The translations under genes and the position numbers were made by a program. From NCBI GenBank assembly GCA_023055505.1, contig JALIRH010000117.1, positions 558,001 to 622,000 on the forward strand: 64,000 bases of DNA, in the 5' to 3' direction. Below the pieces are notes generated by a model. The model made no database searches. It saw only the letters and a list, made by a program, of their open reading frames with translations, and was not told the origin of the DNA. The stretch comes from Callipepla californica brunnescens (lineage: Eukaryota > Chordata > Aves > Galliformes > Odontophoridae). Shown here piece by piece: positions 23,101-38,100 of this stretch. Positions within the stretch are counted from its first letter, which is position 1. Each line of letters begins with the position of its first letter.

Positions 23101-26100
23101 GTTACTGTTTCATGTTTTTCTTTTCCTCCTCACACTTTAAAAATGAAGGCATTTCTAACTGATACTTCAGTGCTACAGGTGAAGAACTAGCGCATCAAAT
23201 TCATAACAGCGAGGCAGATCTAGGATGCCTCCATAGTGATTACACAGTAGGATTATGGTGTGAACAATTAAATAATGAAAATCCAATACTTTTTATTCAA
23301 GACCTATTCCTATATTTGAAAGATATCATCACACTGCTGTTTTGAAAACAAATTTGTTTGCTATGTAATTTTGAAATACTGACCTTTTAAAAAGTTGTTG
23401 ACTCAGCATATAGTGCACGAACTTAGTAAGGCAGCTCCTGGCAGTAAGTACGTAGAGATATGTTCAGTTTCATTGCACATTTCAGCTACCACTGTAGAGA
23501 ATTGTGAGAATTTTAAGAAGATGAAAATACAGTAAGGTAAGGGCCTTCATTTTTACAACGTACAGGAACGCAAGCAGAAATTACTTTAGTTCACTAAACA
23601 CATTTAAAGTTTGCTAAATTTCTTATGAAAATTTCTTATGAAAAGTGTGATTTGAGTATATATATTTTTCGTTGTATATACATGATATTCAGATTTAGGA
23701 TTTTAATTGGTTTACACTTAAGATTTCTATTTTCAGTTTCTTTGCTTTAACTTCAGCATTCATTGCAAGCTTCTGAGTTTTGTGATTATTAATCAAGGTG
23801 AAGTATTCCCACGTTAGGAAAACCTAAATAATAAACAGTTGAATTATGTTTTCCTGTAACTAACTGAAATTACAATTGAAGTTGTTCACGTAGGTATTTT
23901 CATCACGTAGAAATTGCAAGTGGTGTTAAAACGGTCACCCAGCATTTCCACCTGCAAGCAGTGCTCCTAACTGGCTAGATTTTTGCAGCGAGGAAAAACA
24001 TTGAGGTTTTACATGGAGCTACACTCACTTACTACAGTTAAAGCCTTCTTAACGTTGCTTGTAGGAAAATAGTTACAATAGCAAATTACTTTTCCATTCC
24101 ATTTTTCTAGGTTTACTGCAAAAAGCAAGGAAAAGATCTGGTAAACTTGCCACTGATCTCCAGCTGGTATCAAAGAGTTCAGCAAGTACCTGGGGTGAAG
24201 AAAACAGCTGATAAGTGCAACATGCAGCTTCTCCAGCTTCAAGAGATGACACTTACTCCAAAGGAACACCTAGAAGACTTCTTCCCAGTTCCTGATGAAT
24301 TAGAAGAGGAGCAAGAAGACGGTCAATTTATAGGTGGTCCAAGGCCAACTATGACTAAGTTAATGGTAATTTAAGATTCTTGATCAGCTGCCTTAGATGT
24401 CTTAATTATAATTCATTTGAGGCAGGTGAAATTTATTTGAACTACAGGAGCAAAGTCTTTGGTAGCCTTAAATGATTTCTTTCTGATGTGTATTGACTTA
24501 GAAGAGGTTTTACTCTTTTTGTTTAGTTGTCAATATTTGGTTGCTTAGGAATTGAGTTAACATGCTACGGAAGCCCTGTGAATAGCTCTTAGCAATCAAA
24601 GTAACCCTTTGTTTTATTTGTGATATTATATTCCTCTTTTAAAGGTATGTCTAAAAAAGAAAATGGATGATATTGTGTGTTTAGTTTAAGTATTCTGTTT
24701 TTCTGTTGTTGTTATTTCTGTAAATCTTTGAATGTCTGAGACCGTTTTGAGTTTTGTTGAAGAAAACTATTGTATTTATAGCTTTCCATACTTTATTTTA
24801 TTTTTTATTATTTTATTGTATTGCATGAAGGCTGTCAGCCTCTTTTAAAGAAAATGAACAGGGCTTTCTTGTGAAAATAATATAAAGATGTTGTTTGAAC
24901 TCCACGTGAAGTAGAGTCACTAGCCTGTTAGGTTTCATTTGCGCTGAAAGTTGTGCAGTGTGATCTGATGTTATTAAATGGAGTTTTGCTACCAATTTCA
25001 GTGGATGAAAGATCTGAGCCCTATTTTTTTCTTTCCTTTCATATAGGAGAGGGGTATTGAAGCAAGGTTTTCTCCTCATCCGTGCCCTAACTGGACAATA
25101 GACTGGACCAGCCTGCCAGGAGCAGTCAGTCCAGGAGAAGGTAAGGATTTCTAATATATTTTCAGTGCCTATTCTGGTGATGCTATTGACTGTGTCATAG
25201 GAAAAGATGTTACTTTCCGTGGATGTATTTCAAAGCTGTGTTAAGTAGGAGAGCCGTTTTAAGTCTGTTTTAAATTTCAGGTTGTTTATAAGATATGGTG
25301 AGATGACTTCTCTCAGATCACCAACAGTTAATGACCTATCTGTGAATTAAAGCTTGACCTTGTTTTTTGCCCTTTTTCTTTACTGTTACACAGTTTCCTC
25401 TGCTTTTCTTCATACTTAAGGCAGAAAACTTTTGACCACGTGATGTTCATATAATCAGTATGCGTGGTGTGCACAGACTGTGTCTCCCAAAGCAGTAACA
25501 GATTTTATTTTGATGGAAATACTCTTCATCAGTAAAGTTTGGATGCTATGTACCAGTGATCCTTCCTGTGGCAGGTTCCCCTGCTCTGCAGTGGTCTTTT
25601 TTTCTCCTAGATTGCAAAGCATTCCACTATAGTTTTGCTTTACCATAATATTTGTTGTCTTCATTGGTGTTGTGAATATTGAATACCTTTATTTCCATGC
25701 AGTGAAGTTTACTCTGAAATGTCTTCTGTATGCTACCAGACAGTAAGTGGATGGTAACTCATTTCTGTCTGGAACAAAAATGTTTGTGTTCTTAGGTACC
25801 AGTGTCAGTCTAGCCTCTGTGGCATAGAACTTCTGACTAAAAACAGTACAGAAATATACATACAATGTATAATGCTCTTCAGTGGCCTGTGTGTGAGATG
25901 TTTTACAGCATATATTATCCTCAGTAATTCTTAATACAGACTTAAGAAAAAAACATCAAAAAAACAGCAAACACAAATGCAGATGCTTGCAATATGTGCA
26001 TGCTTTAAATATCTATGAAAGCAATTTATATAAACATGACTCCCAGTGAAGCATGTTAATTATTGTATAGAATTCCTAAGTCCTTGCTAGGAATTGATTG

Positions 26101-29100
26101 CTTTCTAGCATAGAATTGATTTGATGTTTGACTTGTAGAGATGATGTTTTCTGTGCACAAATTTAAGAAAGGTGATGCAGAAGATGGTAGAGGCCTTTTG
26201 TATCTGCTGTGCCCAGCACTCAGGTGTAAGGAAGGACATAGATCCATCAGAAGGCAATGCCTACCTGTCTGTCTGAAGTGCAGAGTGACTCATGTCAAGT
26301 TTGTTTCACATATGCTCAATTTGTGATCAACAACAAGCTAATGGACAAATAAAGTGACTAGATAGAATTGTTGCCAATGTGTTACTTTCCCCTGGTGTGC
26401 ATTCAAATTTTCAGACCTTTAAGGAAATACTTAGATTTTTAGCTTGGTTTGTAAAACTAGACAGAATTTGAAAAGGCCAGTGTCCAATATTCAGACTGTC
26501 CCTGAAACTGTTATTGAGAAGAGCTATGTTACCTTGATATATAAGACACAGTGTAATTCATAACATACTGTGAATGTGGTTTGTTTTTTTGGGAGGGGAA
26601 AAAAGCCCACAAAAATGAAACAGAACTCGTGAGAAAAATGTATATAGTATTTTAAAGGTTGCCTTTATCATCTTCTTTACCTAAATAATTTATGTCACCT
26701 ATGAATCTGATTCTCAGTGCTTTTTCTTTGAGAGGTCTGCTTTTATTAACAGGTATATTTTAATGTTTGTATGAATATAAATCTTACTATTAAGTGCCAA
26801 GCTTGGTTATTTATGTACATATAGAGTACAGAATGTCCACGTTAGATATAGAAGCATGTCTGAATTACAGAAAAAAATAGTGACAAGAGAGGGAAGCTGC
26901 TCTAACAGTGCCACTTCTCTTTGTTTGATTGTGTATTAACACTCATTCTTTTTCTGGGAGAAAATGTTAATTCAGTTTTTAAGATTTTATTTTGAAGTAT
27001 CAAGATTTTGTTCTTAGGTAGCAAAAACATACATGAAATGGTTTGAATGTAAGTTCTGATAACTAGTTATCTCAAATCGTTTGAGGATGTTAAAGAAATT
27101 GAGTTACTCTGGCATGTTGATTTGAGAACTGACATTACAATATTTACGACTCGAAGATGAAACATTTTATATAAATCCTTTTTAAAACTTTTAATGAATT
27201 TCAAATAAGGACAGATGGAAATTTCTGCTGTTATTATGTTGTTCGCTGGCAAAACACCAGCCCTGATGATATATGTCTGCAAAGGAGTTGTTTGTCAAAG
27301 TTGTTACCTCTTCAAAAGCATCATTAAAACCCCAAGGTAATGAAAGATGCTTCTTTTTAGGAGTAGAATCTTTCTGTTCCACGATTGTTCCATAGAGCTA
27401 TTGCATGTATTTTCTTTATGGTATTAATTATTTGCACACTACTTTTTTTTTTTTTTTTTAACCAACTATCCAACATAACTTAGGGTTACTGTAATACAAA
27501 TCTTTTCCTGAAAGAAAGAAAAATGGGCTACAGATACTTGGCTGACGCTTTGGTGCACTCAAATTGTTAAGATATATCTTGCAAAGAAGAGTGATTTCCT
27601 TCACTGCCAATAATAAATCTGCTAAATAAAAATGTACAGGGATTTGGATGTCAAAATGTTTTTTATAGCTGGACAACCATTGATGTTGGAGATCATTTAT
27701 GTATATTTTTTTCAAAGCAGTTGGTTTGTCCTTTGAGGTGGGCTCTCAAGGGCTCGCAAGACATTTACTTTTCGGTGTGACTGCCTTGCAAATATTGAGT
27801 ACTGAGTCAGTAACTTGCTACTCTGCATACTCTCTCCTCCTCTAATCTACTCTATTAAAGTAGAACAGTGTGCTCAAATTTTATAGAACATTGCAAATTT
27901 CATATGAATTAGACTTTTAGGAAGTTTTAGAAAGCAAATTATGCAGATGAATTTATTTTCTTTCTATGAGACATAACATGCTTTCTCCCTCTTCTTCTCC
28001 CCAAATACAGTCTGACTTAGGAGCTGCAGTCTCTTCATCTAATAATAACTCAGCATTATCAAAACAAGTTTCCTTGTAATGCTAGTTTTTCAGGTTGGAT
28101 CTGTGTCACTGTTCAGTGTGATCTCTAGTCTTGATTTTCAGCGTGCATAACTTGTGAGTTAAGGTGTCAGCTATTTTTATTCCTACAGATGAGATAAAAC
28201 CTCTGATATTTGAAGACTAAATAGGCAAATATGTGTCATCCTATCCGTAAAATTCATTTACCTATTTGCTAGTATGTTTCTCAACCCCCAAACTGTTCCC
28301 AGCTCCCATATGCCACGCAGTAATTCTTCTCCTTCTGGTCAGGATCTGAATGTTAATTAGGTAATAAATGGCTTTGTACTCTTCCTTCAGTTCAGTAAGA
28401 CTCTTGAAATTCATCAGTTCATACATCTTAAGGCTAGAAAGACAGTATGCATGTATACCTGTTGGTATTTGATACAGCAGTCGTAGCGGTGTACTAGACA
28501 ACAATCCTGGATGATCAGTGTTAGTTTTGTTTCCAGAACTGGTATAAAGATACTGTAGTTTGACGTGGCCTTTCAATCAGTGGAGATGCAGAGATGTCTC
28601 AATGCAGCACAAAAAAAGTTAGAATTCTTTTTTTACTTCATTATGTACAAAATAAGTGTTAATGACGAGGAAAAGGAAACATCAGTGAGCTATGATGGCA
28701 TACTCAGTTTGATCCATCAACAGTTGAAGAAACTGAATTCCACGTGTTTTGGGCAAAAATGTTGCTTTCTTGGGTTTTAAACTTTTTATACTTGCATCAA
28801 ATGACTCTTATCATTCTGTAATTTCATTTAGAGTAGAGAATAGTGATGTTTTAATGACAGCTGATTTTTTTTGTTTGTTTGTTTGTTTTTTGAGTGAAGG
28901 AAAACTAAATACAGTAATTATCTTCTAGCCAATTTCATTTTTTGCTTTGGGTCCGCATTAAAATTGTTTGCAATTGTTACAAAACTTGCTTCCATTACCT
29001 CGTGGAATAAATGCTTTGTTAGACTCAGAGCTGTTTGTTTTGAAATTGTTAGCAAGATTTGATTCAGTGATTCCAAATTTCCTTTGGATTATGTTGTGAA

Positions 29101-32100
29101 GGTAGGCCATGGTTGTTTTGTTTTGTTCCACCTTTTATATTGGTGTTAACTTTGGACTATTTTAGTTTTGGGAGATGCTTTCTGAGATGTGAATACACGA
29201 TGCTAGAAAGTCAAAGCTGTTTTAAGGAGTCTGATATTTGGCTGAAGTTTTGCCAATCAATAGATGCAAATTCTGTGTTTTATTTTAAGTGTTAAAAGCC
29301 GTAGTGTTTCTAAAATGAGGTCCAGGCAGTCTTTTATTTCATACAACAAAAAGAGTTAAAAGAAACACTTTAAAGTTTTCTATTTCCTTTCCAAGCATGT
29401 CAGAACTTTTGAAAGACTTTGAAGATACTTTTTTTTTTTTTTTTAAATACTTTTGTAGCCTATTTCAGTATCTCAAGCATCCTGAAGCAGGAACTCATCC
29501 TTCTTCATCTGATTTTTCCATATCAGACAGCTCTTTGCCTGCAAGCCACATGGGTAACAATCCAAGTGAAGCTCAGATGAAGCTGATTCTCATTAACCTC
29601 TTCTCACAGCTATACTTCAGTTGCACTTCTTTAAAAGCTTATCTACGTTTATTATTGCGTTTTGCAATTCAAGATCTGGAAAACCTGAAATGGCAATGGA
29701 GCCACATTGCCTCATATTCTTACTAAATAGTTGAGAAATGAATAATTTCCAGTAGCAAAGAGGTGCTGGCTTGAATATAAGAGACATTTAAGGTTATAAG
29801 TGTATGAAAAGGAAGTTTATTACTGCAATTTCATTCTTCTGCATGACTTATCTTAATGAGAGTGTTCTTTCAAAACTTTTGATTTCATGTGGCTTTTTTG
29901 GACTTTCTGACTGCTCTAGGATGTAGCACTGCGTAGTTGAACTGAATTGAGTTTTGATGTGAGTTTGAATTATTTTGTTTTTCCTTTTAATTTAAAAAAT
30001 CAGTATTTTTGTACGTATCTGGAAACTGTAAGTCCTACCAAACCATAGAATTTTCCATTTGTATCATAGAACCTTAGAATAGTGTGTGTTGGAGACGACC
30101 TTGAAGATCAGTGATTAATGTGATTCAGAAAGCCATTTTCCTCTAAACATGTCTCAAAATCATCTTTAGGGAGTGCTTTTTGAGAAGCTAGAGAATACAG
30201 AAATTTATTGCTTTTAGTGGCCAATAAGGGGTACTTTAAAGTTATGCTGTGTACACAGTGACACTTTGTCTGAATAAGACAGCAGTGGCACATTGCTTCC
30301 TCTTCTTTGCGTGGAAAATGCATGCATTTACTGTTTGGTGTTGGGTAAGAGTCCTGTTTATAGTGTTTCCATTTCATAAGAATTGATTCCATACATGCCA
30401 TCCAGTTTTAATGACTTTGAGAATTGCACAGAGACAGTTCATGCACTGCTGGTCCTCACAAGGTCCTCATGGCAGCTGGATGAATAGTTATTAAAAAACC
30501 TTCCTATATTTTTGCTAAAGTTCTAATATGAATAGATAGAATCATAGGGGTTGGAAGGGACCTCAAGAGATCATTGAGTCCAACCCCCTGCCAAAGCAGG
30601 TTCCTTACACCGGGTCGCCCAGGTAGGCATCCAGGCTGTGGTGATAGCTGTTGTTCATGTTCATTTTTATTGTAGTTGTTTTTCATCTTGCTTGGTTCTG
30701 CAAGTTTAGAATGGACCTTTCTGCCACTCTGTGTAATAACTGATTGTCAGTTTCAGGAGTTTTGCTCTTTGTGTAGTACATGTGAGCTTTCTTACAGAGT
30801 ACGTAGTGTTTAGACTTGAAGCACATTCATTTTTCATCTCATCCTGTGCTAAGTCTGTATGTTCAGAATGCTTTTGTATTATTGGCTCACTTAAGAATAT
30901 GAGCAAACAATTAACAACTTTGGATATTTAAAACCCTGGTATATAAATAAAGAAATCCTGTCATGTTTCTGCATGAGTAAAAATTCAATGTAAGTACAGA
31001 TCGACATTACTTCTTTGGAGACAGTATTTTCATTTTTGAAATATCTGTTTTAACTTTCCACATATTTCGATCAAATTTTGTACTAATAAACTCCGTATGT
31101 AATAGCATATTTGTAGTAGTGATGAAGATCTAGAATCAGGGAGAGTTGATCCCTTTCGTTAAAGTCTAGCACTGATCTGTGCAAATGAGTACTGGCTGAA
31201 CTGAATCAAAGTTTTTATAACTGCAGTCTACTAGTGCATGTGTGTGTGACTTGGAGACCTTAAAATCATCACTGACCACAGGAGGGCAGCAAAATCTGTT
31301 TGGAGCCCAAACTATAGCTTCATGAATGGAGCTGTGCCCTTAAACCAAGGTGTCACCCAAGAGAAATGTAACAGTTTTGAAAATTGCCACTGGACAAAGC
31401 GTTTTAAAAGGCTTTTATCTTTGCATTAGATTTGACTGTTGATGCATATGTTGCGTTGTTGTCCGACCAAAAAGCATTACATGCAGAGCACTGTCTGATT
31501 TGCTGGGCACTGTGTAATGTTTTCTGGTGTAAGAAAAGAGAACAGTCAAGCGAGGAGTGACAGAAGGGAAAAGTTGATCAGCTCATCCTCTTCTTTGAGA
31601 ATTTTTTGTGTTGTTTTTGTGACAAAGGAGGATGCTGTAAATATACTTGCAAGAAAATGAGTAGCTCAGAGGAAATTTCTGGGGTTGTTTCCCCAGTATA
31701 TGTATAAAGCACAAGAAAAATTGTGCAGGTGGTTTTGTTTGTTATTTCAGTTACTCAGTAAATGCTGCCATTGTACAAGGGCTTACAATATCTTGAAAAC
31801 TGGAGAAGGTGATATCACAAAAGGACAGGCTATAGGTAGAATCCAATGTAAAAGGAAGTAGCGTGCTTGATAGAGCAGAAGAAAAAGGTAGGCAAACAAA
31901 AATGATATAAAGAGATGAATTTAAGAAGCTAACCATTGTGGTGCTGTCTTTTTTGTCTTATTTGTTTATTTATTTGTTTGTTTGTTAGCAACACTGAGCA
32001 TGTGGTGGATATATGACCCTCTTTGTTTGAAGGGTAGGGCTGCAGTCAAAATGTGAAAGAGCTAACTAGCCTATGCAAGCTTTTGAAAATGTTCCCCAGA

Positions 32101-35100
32101 AATAAACGAGAAAAGTTTTTCTCTCTTAACTGTACCTCTCACAGCTTGCTTCCAAAAAAGGGAATGTAGGCACAGAGTAGTTAACATCAGAAGATTAACA
32201 AAATCAGAGTAGTAAGGTACAGTTTCTGTGCTTAGGTACAAAAAAGACTGTAGCCCAGAGAATGATTGATAACTCAGGCAGGTTTTGTCTTTCTCTTCTT
32301 CCTCTGTTTCTGAACACTGCAACAAAAGAATTTACATGATGCTCTCACTGAAATTTATTGATGTCCACTCATATTCTGTTCTGGGGTTAATTCTTAAAAT
32401 ACATTTCGTTATTGTTTTGGGAGGAAAAGAAGTGGGGATGTGTTAGAAGTTGAAGTGTTTTGTAGATCATTTATATAAAATTTATAAATAAATATAAATA
32501 TAAGCAAAATAATATAAAGAAAATTAAATATAAATATTTTATATACATTCATACGTTTATTTTATTATTGATAAGTTTCCTTTCCATCTGCAGAGAGAAC
32601 CAGTGAACACCAAAGCTTATTCTGAAGCTTAGTATGGTTTTAGACCTCCTGATCTACTGGCTGCTCTGGTAATACCAGGCACAGTTCTGCTACAAATTCA
32701 GGGCCTTGCTGTGTTACCATTATTTATATAAGCTAAATGACATCACTGAATTAAGTATCAAACTCCACAGCAGAGTTGGAGCTAAAGAACTGCAAACTTC
32801 TATTTGTGAGTAAGCGCTTCTAGTATAAGAAGTTGCAAGAGGTTAACTATCTATCCAGCAACTCTTTAACAAGATTAACACATCAGGTTGCTAGATATCT
32901 GATGGTAGGAGTCTATTCTTGTCTGGGAGCTTTTTTTAATCCCTCTCTGTTAAATGTATTAGTGAAGTATTCAATACTGCAAGGAGAACGTGGTACTGAT
33001 GCTGACTAGTTATTATGGCATATCTAAATAGAAATCTTCATGTGGCAGTCTGTGTCATTTGAACTTAAAACATTAGCTGATAGACTTCTGAGGTTTTTTA
33101 GATTTCCTAGATCAGAGTAAAAGAACTTAAACATCAGAAAGCTGCTTTAAAAGTTGGCAGACCATCAGAATTTTTTAGAAACAAAGCCTTATTTTGCTAG
33201 GGTCTGCATTACATTCATGACGCTCTATTAAATATGAAATAAGAAAATTAAATATCCTTAATGAGTTATTTCTAAGGCTATTAGCTGTTTCCAGAGTCTG
33301 GTTTTATGTCAATTAACAACATGATCACAATAAATAAAATTGAGATTTATTTTGTAATTATTAAGGTAGATAGTTTCCTTCAGAAATGCAGCCAAACATT
33401 GTAAACAACTTTGCAGTTTGAGTTGTTTGTGCTAGGGATGGAGGTGGAGGACTGCCTCTCTTTAACACAGAGAACTTGTTAGTACTGAGGTACAGTCAAA
33501 ATATGTGCTGCTTTAGTGGATTTCTGTGAGCTCTTCATTGACATTTTATGATGAGTGTACGGAACACATTATATTTCACTGTGGCAATAAGCTAGCCAAG
33601 TGCATGTAGAACATACTTTGAAACTAATGTTTCTGGCAGAAACAGTGTTGTGCACAGACATAAAGGTAACATGGTACAAGTGGCTGGACATGCCTTCTTC
33701 ATTCACCCAGTTTTTATCTATTGTCAAATTCAGGTATAGATTTTGTTTCCAATCCATAAATTATTTGTGGCAGCATATGAGATAAGAAGGAATTTTTCTG
33801 TCTGTTGAAGTTGCTTATTGTTTCCACCTGTACTTTCAGTCTGTGTTAAGGACTGTGAATGCATTGCTTGATTTGGATTCAGTCCCACTTTGGATAAGGT
33901 CAGGAGTCACATTTTAGCTCTTCCTGAAAGTGAGTTCTTGGGCTACACTTGAAGTACGCTTAAAGCTCTAATCAGCATTTTTTGAGGAAGACAGCACTGC
34001 TAGATGTGAAGGGAAAAAACCTACCTAAACTTAATGCAGTATTTTGTTGTGAGTGATTCATAATCTCTTCTGAGTAGTCTGATACTTTCTAAGCTTTTAA
34101 TTACATGAAGGAAAGGCCAGACTACTGTATGTTTAGTGTTTTAGCGAAGGTGGTATTAATTATTTTGTACTTGAAATGCATCTTCTCCAGATGGTCTGGA
34201 ATAGCTTCTGAAAAGTTAATTTTTGGCGCATGTCTCATGTCAAATTTCTGGCCTCTTACCATAATAATATCACGAGGAATTTGCATCCTTTAAAAACTTA
34301 AAACTTTTGAAAAGCAAAGGCAAGTAGAAATTCAGCTATTTGTAGAATTATCCTGCAAGCGTAGAAAAACTGAAAAATAATCTCTGTATTAAAATCTGTC
34401 AAACCTGATCTAAAACAATAAAACCTTTTTTTTCTTGCTGTTGTGGAACATTAACTTAAAAAAAAAAAAAACAACAAAACACCAAACTGTTGAGAGGGAG
34501 AGAAAGAGAGGGGGAATTATTTGTTTGTGCTGGGATTTTCCTTCAACACTGTCACCAAGTTTTTGGTCTTTGTGTTTGTGCTTTAACTTGAATGTGCAAG
34601 TATAGTGAGCAGAACCGAATAGTTCCATGAGCAGTCCTTACCTGGAATTTACTGATCTGACTGATAGTTGAAGTGCTCTTAATTCTGCTTAAATGCTTCT
34701 CAATATCCCATTTGTAGATCTTTCTAGAATGCCCTTTAGCAGCATAGACTTCTAACTGTTCCGAGTTCTTCCATAAATGAATAGTAAACTGTACAGAGCT
34801 TTTATCTCAGCTGTTAGTTGCACTGCAGTCCTTTGTTAGAAAGAATATGCTGAAAAATATAAAAATGAACTCTTCAATTTCTCAGTGCTTCAAAAATGCT
34901 CCTTGGTAGCCTAGACTTTGGGCTTGATATTTTGAAGGCTGCACTACAGCTTAGTTTCTAAATGGTTCTAGCCTGCTTATATGACATTAAAGGATGAGTG
35001 TGAAAACGATCTTTCTGTTCTTTCCATTATCTGAAGACATTGTCATTCATATCATTTGGTTCAAGTGCGGTGGGACCTATTAGATGGTGTATTGAGGAAA

Positions 35101-38100
35101 GGTGTGTGGTGTGATGTGCATTTTATGGAAGAAAGAAGGGAATTTGATAATACAACCATGCCCCAAATTTGATTTGTGTTTTATGATAATATTGGGTATA
35201 CTTTGCTTGAATTATTATCTACTTTCCTGTTTGTATCATTCTTATGTTTCTGTGTCATTGACAGAATTTACTTGCATACGTGTTGTCTGTTCTCAAAGTG
35301 CATGTCTCAATAATTTCAGTAGGGACTTGGTGTTTATACCTCATTTTCTCTTATACGGGAAAGAGTATAATTGAATCTCTTTTTGGAAGTATAACTTCAA
35401 GAATGAACCACTGTGATGCACTTTGTCTGTGAAAATCAGTTTTTTAAATTTTGTCCTGTGTTTTTTTTTCCTGAGATTTGTAGAACTGTTTACCTCCTTG
35501 CAATATGAGTGTTCTTCACTGATGTTGTTAATAAGGAAGTGTTACGTTTCTGATTTACGTGGTCCAAATGAATATTCATTGGTGTCCTGGTTCAAAATCA
35601 GTCAAGCTGAATATGTTGCAACAAATCTATGGTGCTGTAAATCAGATAATTTTGGTCCTCTGTGTAATTGTTAATGGTGCTAGTTTTTGAGAGAAGGGTA
35701 TGCATTTTGAAATAAAATATAAAGTATGTGGGTGTTTTCTTAAATTAGCCACTGATCGTAGTGATTTTTTTCCAGTGGTATAAATTTAAGCAGCAAAGAT
35801 TGTCTTCTGAGCATCCCATTGCTTGTCCATTGCTAGACTCTTATTCTTTATAATTCAAGTTTCTCCTGCCAAAAATGTGTTTCAGATTTATGCGAAGTAA
35901 CCACAATTGGCTGGTCATGAATAGCTTTTGAGGAAATTTAACAATAGAAAGAAGTGTTTGTTCACGTGGTTTCTTTTAGTTTATCTGCTCTCCAATATGA
36001 CAACCAGTATAAATCAGTGATGTCTAATGTAGCCATCATCCTAAGTTTGTTGTTGTTCTGATGTTCCCTAATGCATCTTATGAACCTGATCTGTTGCTGA
36101 ACAATTTTTGTGAAACCATTTGATGGTGAAATATCCCGTAATTTTTTCCCTAAACTTCCAGTCTTTTTTGCAAGTCTTTTTTGAAGGATTGGAAATGATT
36201 TATTAACTGAAATCTGTTTTTCTTAAAAAGAACAATAAAGTAAAAACAATCTAAGCTAACAGAACAATCCTTAATCCTATATTGTATGCATTTTAAAAAA
36301 CAATTGCCAAGTGTTTTACTTTCCATCTTATCTACAGCACGTACTTGACATTCCTCCTCTTTTGCTTGTTACCAAATGCTTTGGCCTAGCTGTGATCCCA
36401 GTTGATGGATTTAATTAATTTTGGATGATAAGTAAAATGCAGAAAATAAATCTTATCTTCAAGAAAGGTTAGTGGTTTTCTTTTTTTTTTTTTTTCTTTT
36501 TTTTGTTTTTGTTTTTAAGAGCATTTTAAACCCTAGTTGCTTTGTAGCCAAAGCTTAGGTTAATGCTCTTCCTATATTTGCACTCCCCCCTCTTTTTTTT
36601 TTTCTTTTGTTACAATTAGTACATCTTTTATTCTCTCTGTATTTTAATTGTGATTTAAGGATTACATCTAGGGTTAAATCCTACTTGTCAGGAGCAAAGG
36701 AGACCACATGGCAGAAAATGTTGAGCCTTAATGTCAGAAATTTTTCTTTTAAAAACCAGCTTGTAGGTATTGTAATCACAGAGAGTGGGGCTGAAAATCA
36801 CTGCAGTAGCTTTCCTGAAAATATGTTGATTGTCTGTGGGTTCAGCATCACCTGGCTTTGTAACAGAGTATTTTGTCAGAGTATAGAGGTCATACAGAGT
36901 GTACAAACATGAATTCATGTTTTTTGTGGAAAAATGAGCAGATTTTGAACTATTATTTTCCCCTGGAGGCTTTACAAGTTGATGTCTTAACAATTAGGTG
37001 ACATATCTAGTTCAAAACATGTTATGATCAGGGATTTTTTTTCTTTAATTTGCTTAAGTTGGTCATAATATTGATAACCGTCATCAGTAACTTACCCTCA
37101 GTAAATTTGCAGATGACTCTGAGCTGGGAGGAAGTGTCAATCTGCATGAGGGTAGGAATGCTCCCCATAGGGATCAGAGAGCGGTCCGGCAGTAATTTCA
37201 TTATAGTGGTTTTAACAAATGGTAAAACAGCTTATGGCAGTAAAATGCACGCTGATTTCCTTTTCTTCCTTTTTTCTTGCTGGGGTGGTGGGAGGGCAGC
37301 AGTGGCAGTGACAGACTAATTTTTGTGGAGTATCCCAAACTTTACTGCACGTTAGAAAGATAAGATGAAGTCATGAAATTAGGTTGTAAGGCCTCACTGG
37401 TTTTAGAACTTTAGGTTATTTTACTTAGCTTTTTTAAAGGAGTGTAGTTACTCTGAATTCCTTTAAAAGAGGAAATTGTGCCTTCCTGCATGTAGATTTC
37501 AATTAAACTTAGGGAACTATGATAGTAGAGTTGTCTGTGTGATTATGCAAAGTATTTAAAACGATTTTTCTTATGTTAAGTAGTTGCTATTTTAATTGAG
37601 TCATCAAAGTGATGATCCTTTAAAATTTTTCTTTTATGTGTATTTTCCCAGAGATAAAAATGTTCTTGGAGATGGGATGGAAAAGTTCAGGAAAAAAAAA
37701 CAGTCAAGACATTAAATAGGTGCCTTTTGCAGAGGCACAAACGTGGTGTTTAAATTAGACTAATAAGCATATTTTAGGGTTTCCCTTGTCAGTTCCATCT
37801 CTTAATCACTAGCCTTCATCTTCTAACTTGCTGCTCTGTTCACTGCTGAAGCTCCACTGTCTTTTTTATATTCCATTTGAAAATGTTTCCCTTTAATCCA
37901 ACTTCAAGCTGGAGTAGGGGCTTACAGTAGGACTTGGAGTTGCTTTCTGCTTTGTGTTATTGTTGACGACACCTGATCCCAGTTTTACAGCAGGTTGATT
38001 ATGTGCAACTTCAGGAATCTTCTCTCTCTACTTCTACTTGTAAATATAAGCATATCTGTCTTGTGGCCAGAATAAGAGTTGTGGTAAGTAATTTTTTCTT

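Larger units (their letters stand above)
19102..24110 (+). other. GSTCD intron 3
   Basis: A 5.0-kb AT-rich intron with two CR1 remnants (21445-21722 and 22398-22480), an AT-only palindromic patch near 21189-21229 and a 9-bp inverted repeat at 20441-20460. No other genes are seen. Confidence 0.8.

Noticed and set aside
28262..28576. 104-codon minus-strand frame in intron 5
   Set aside because: No homology that I recognise, no splice or promoter context, and a composition typical of intronic chance frames.
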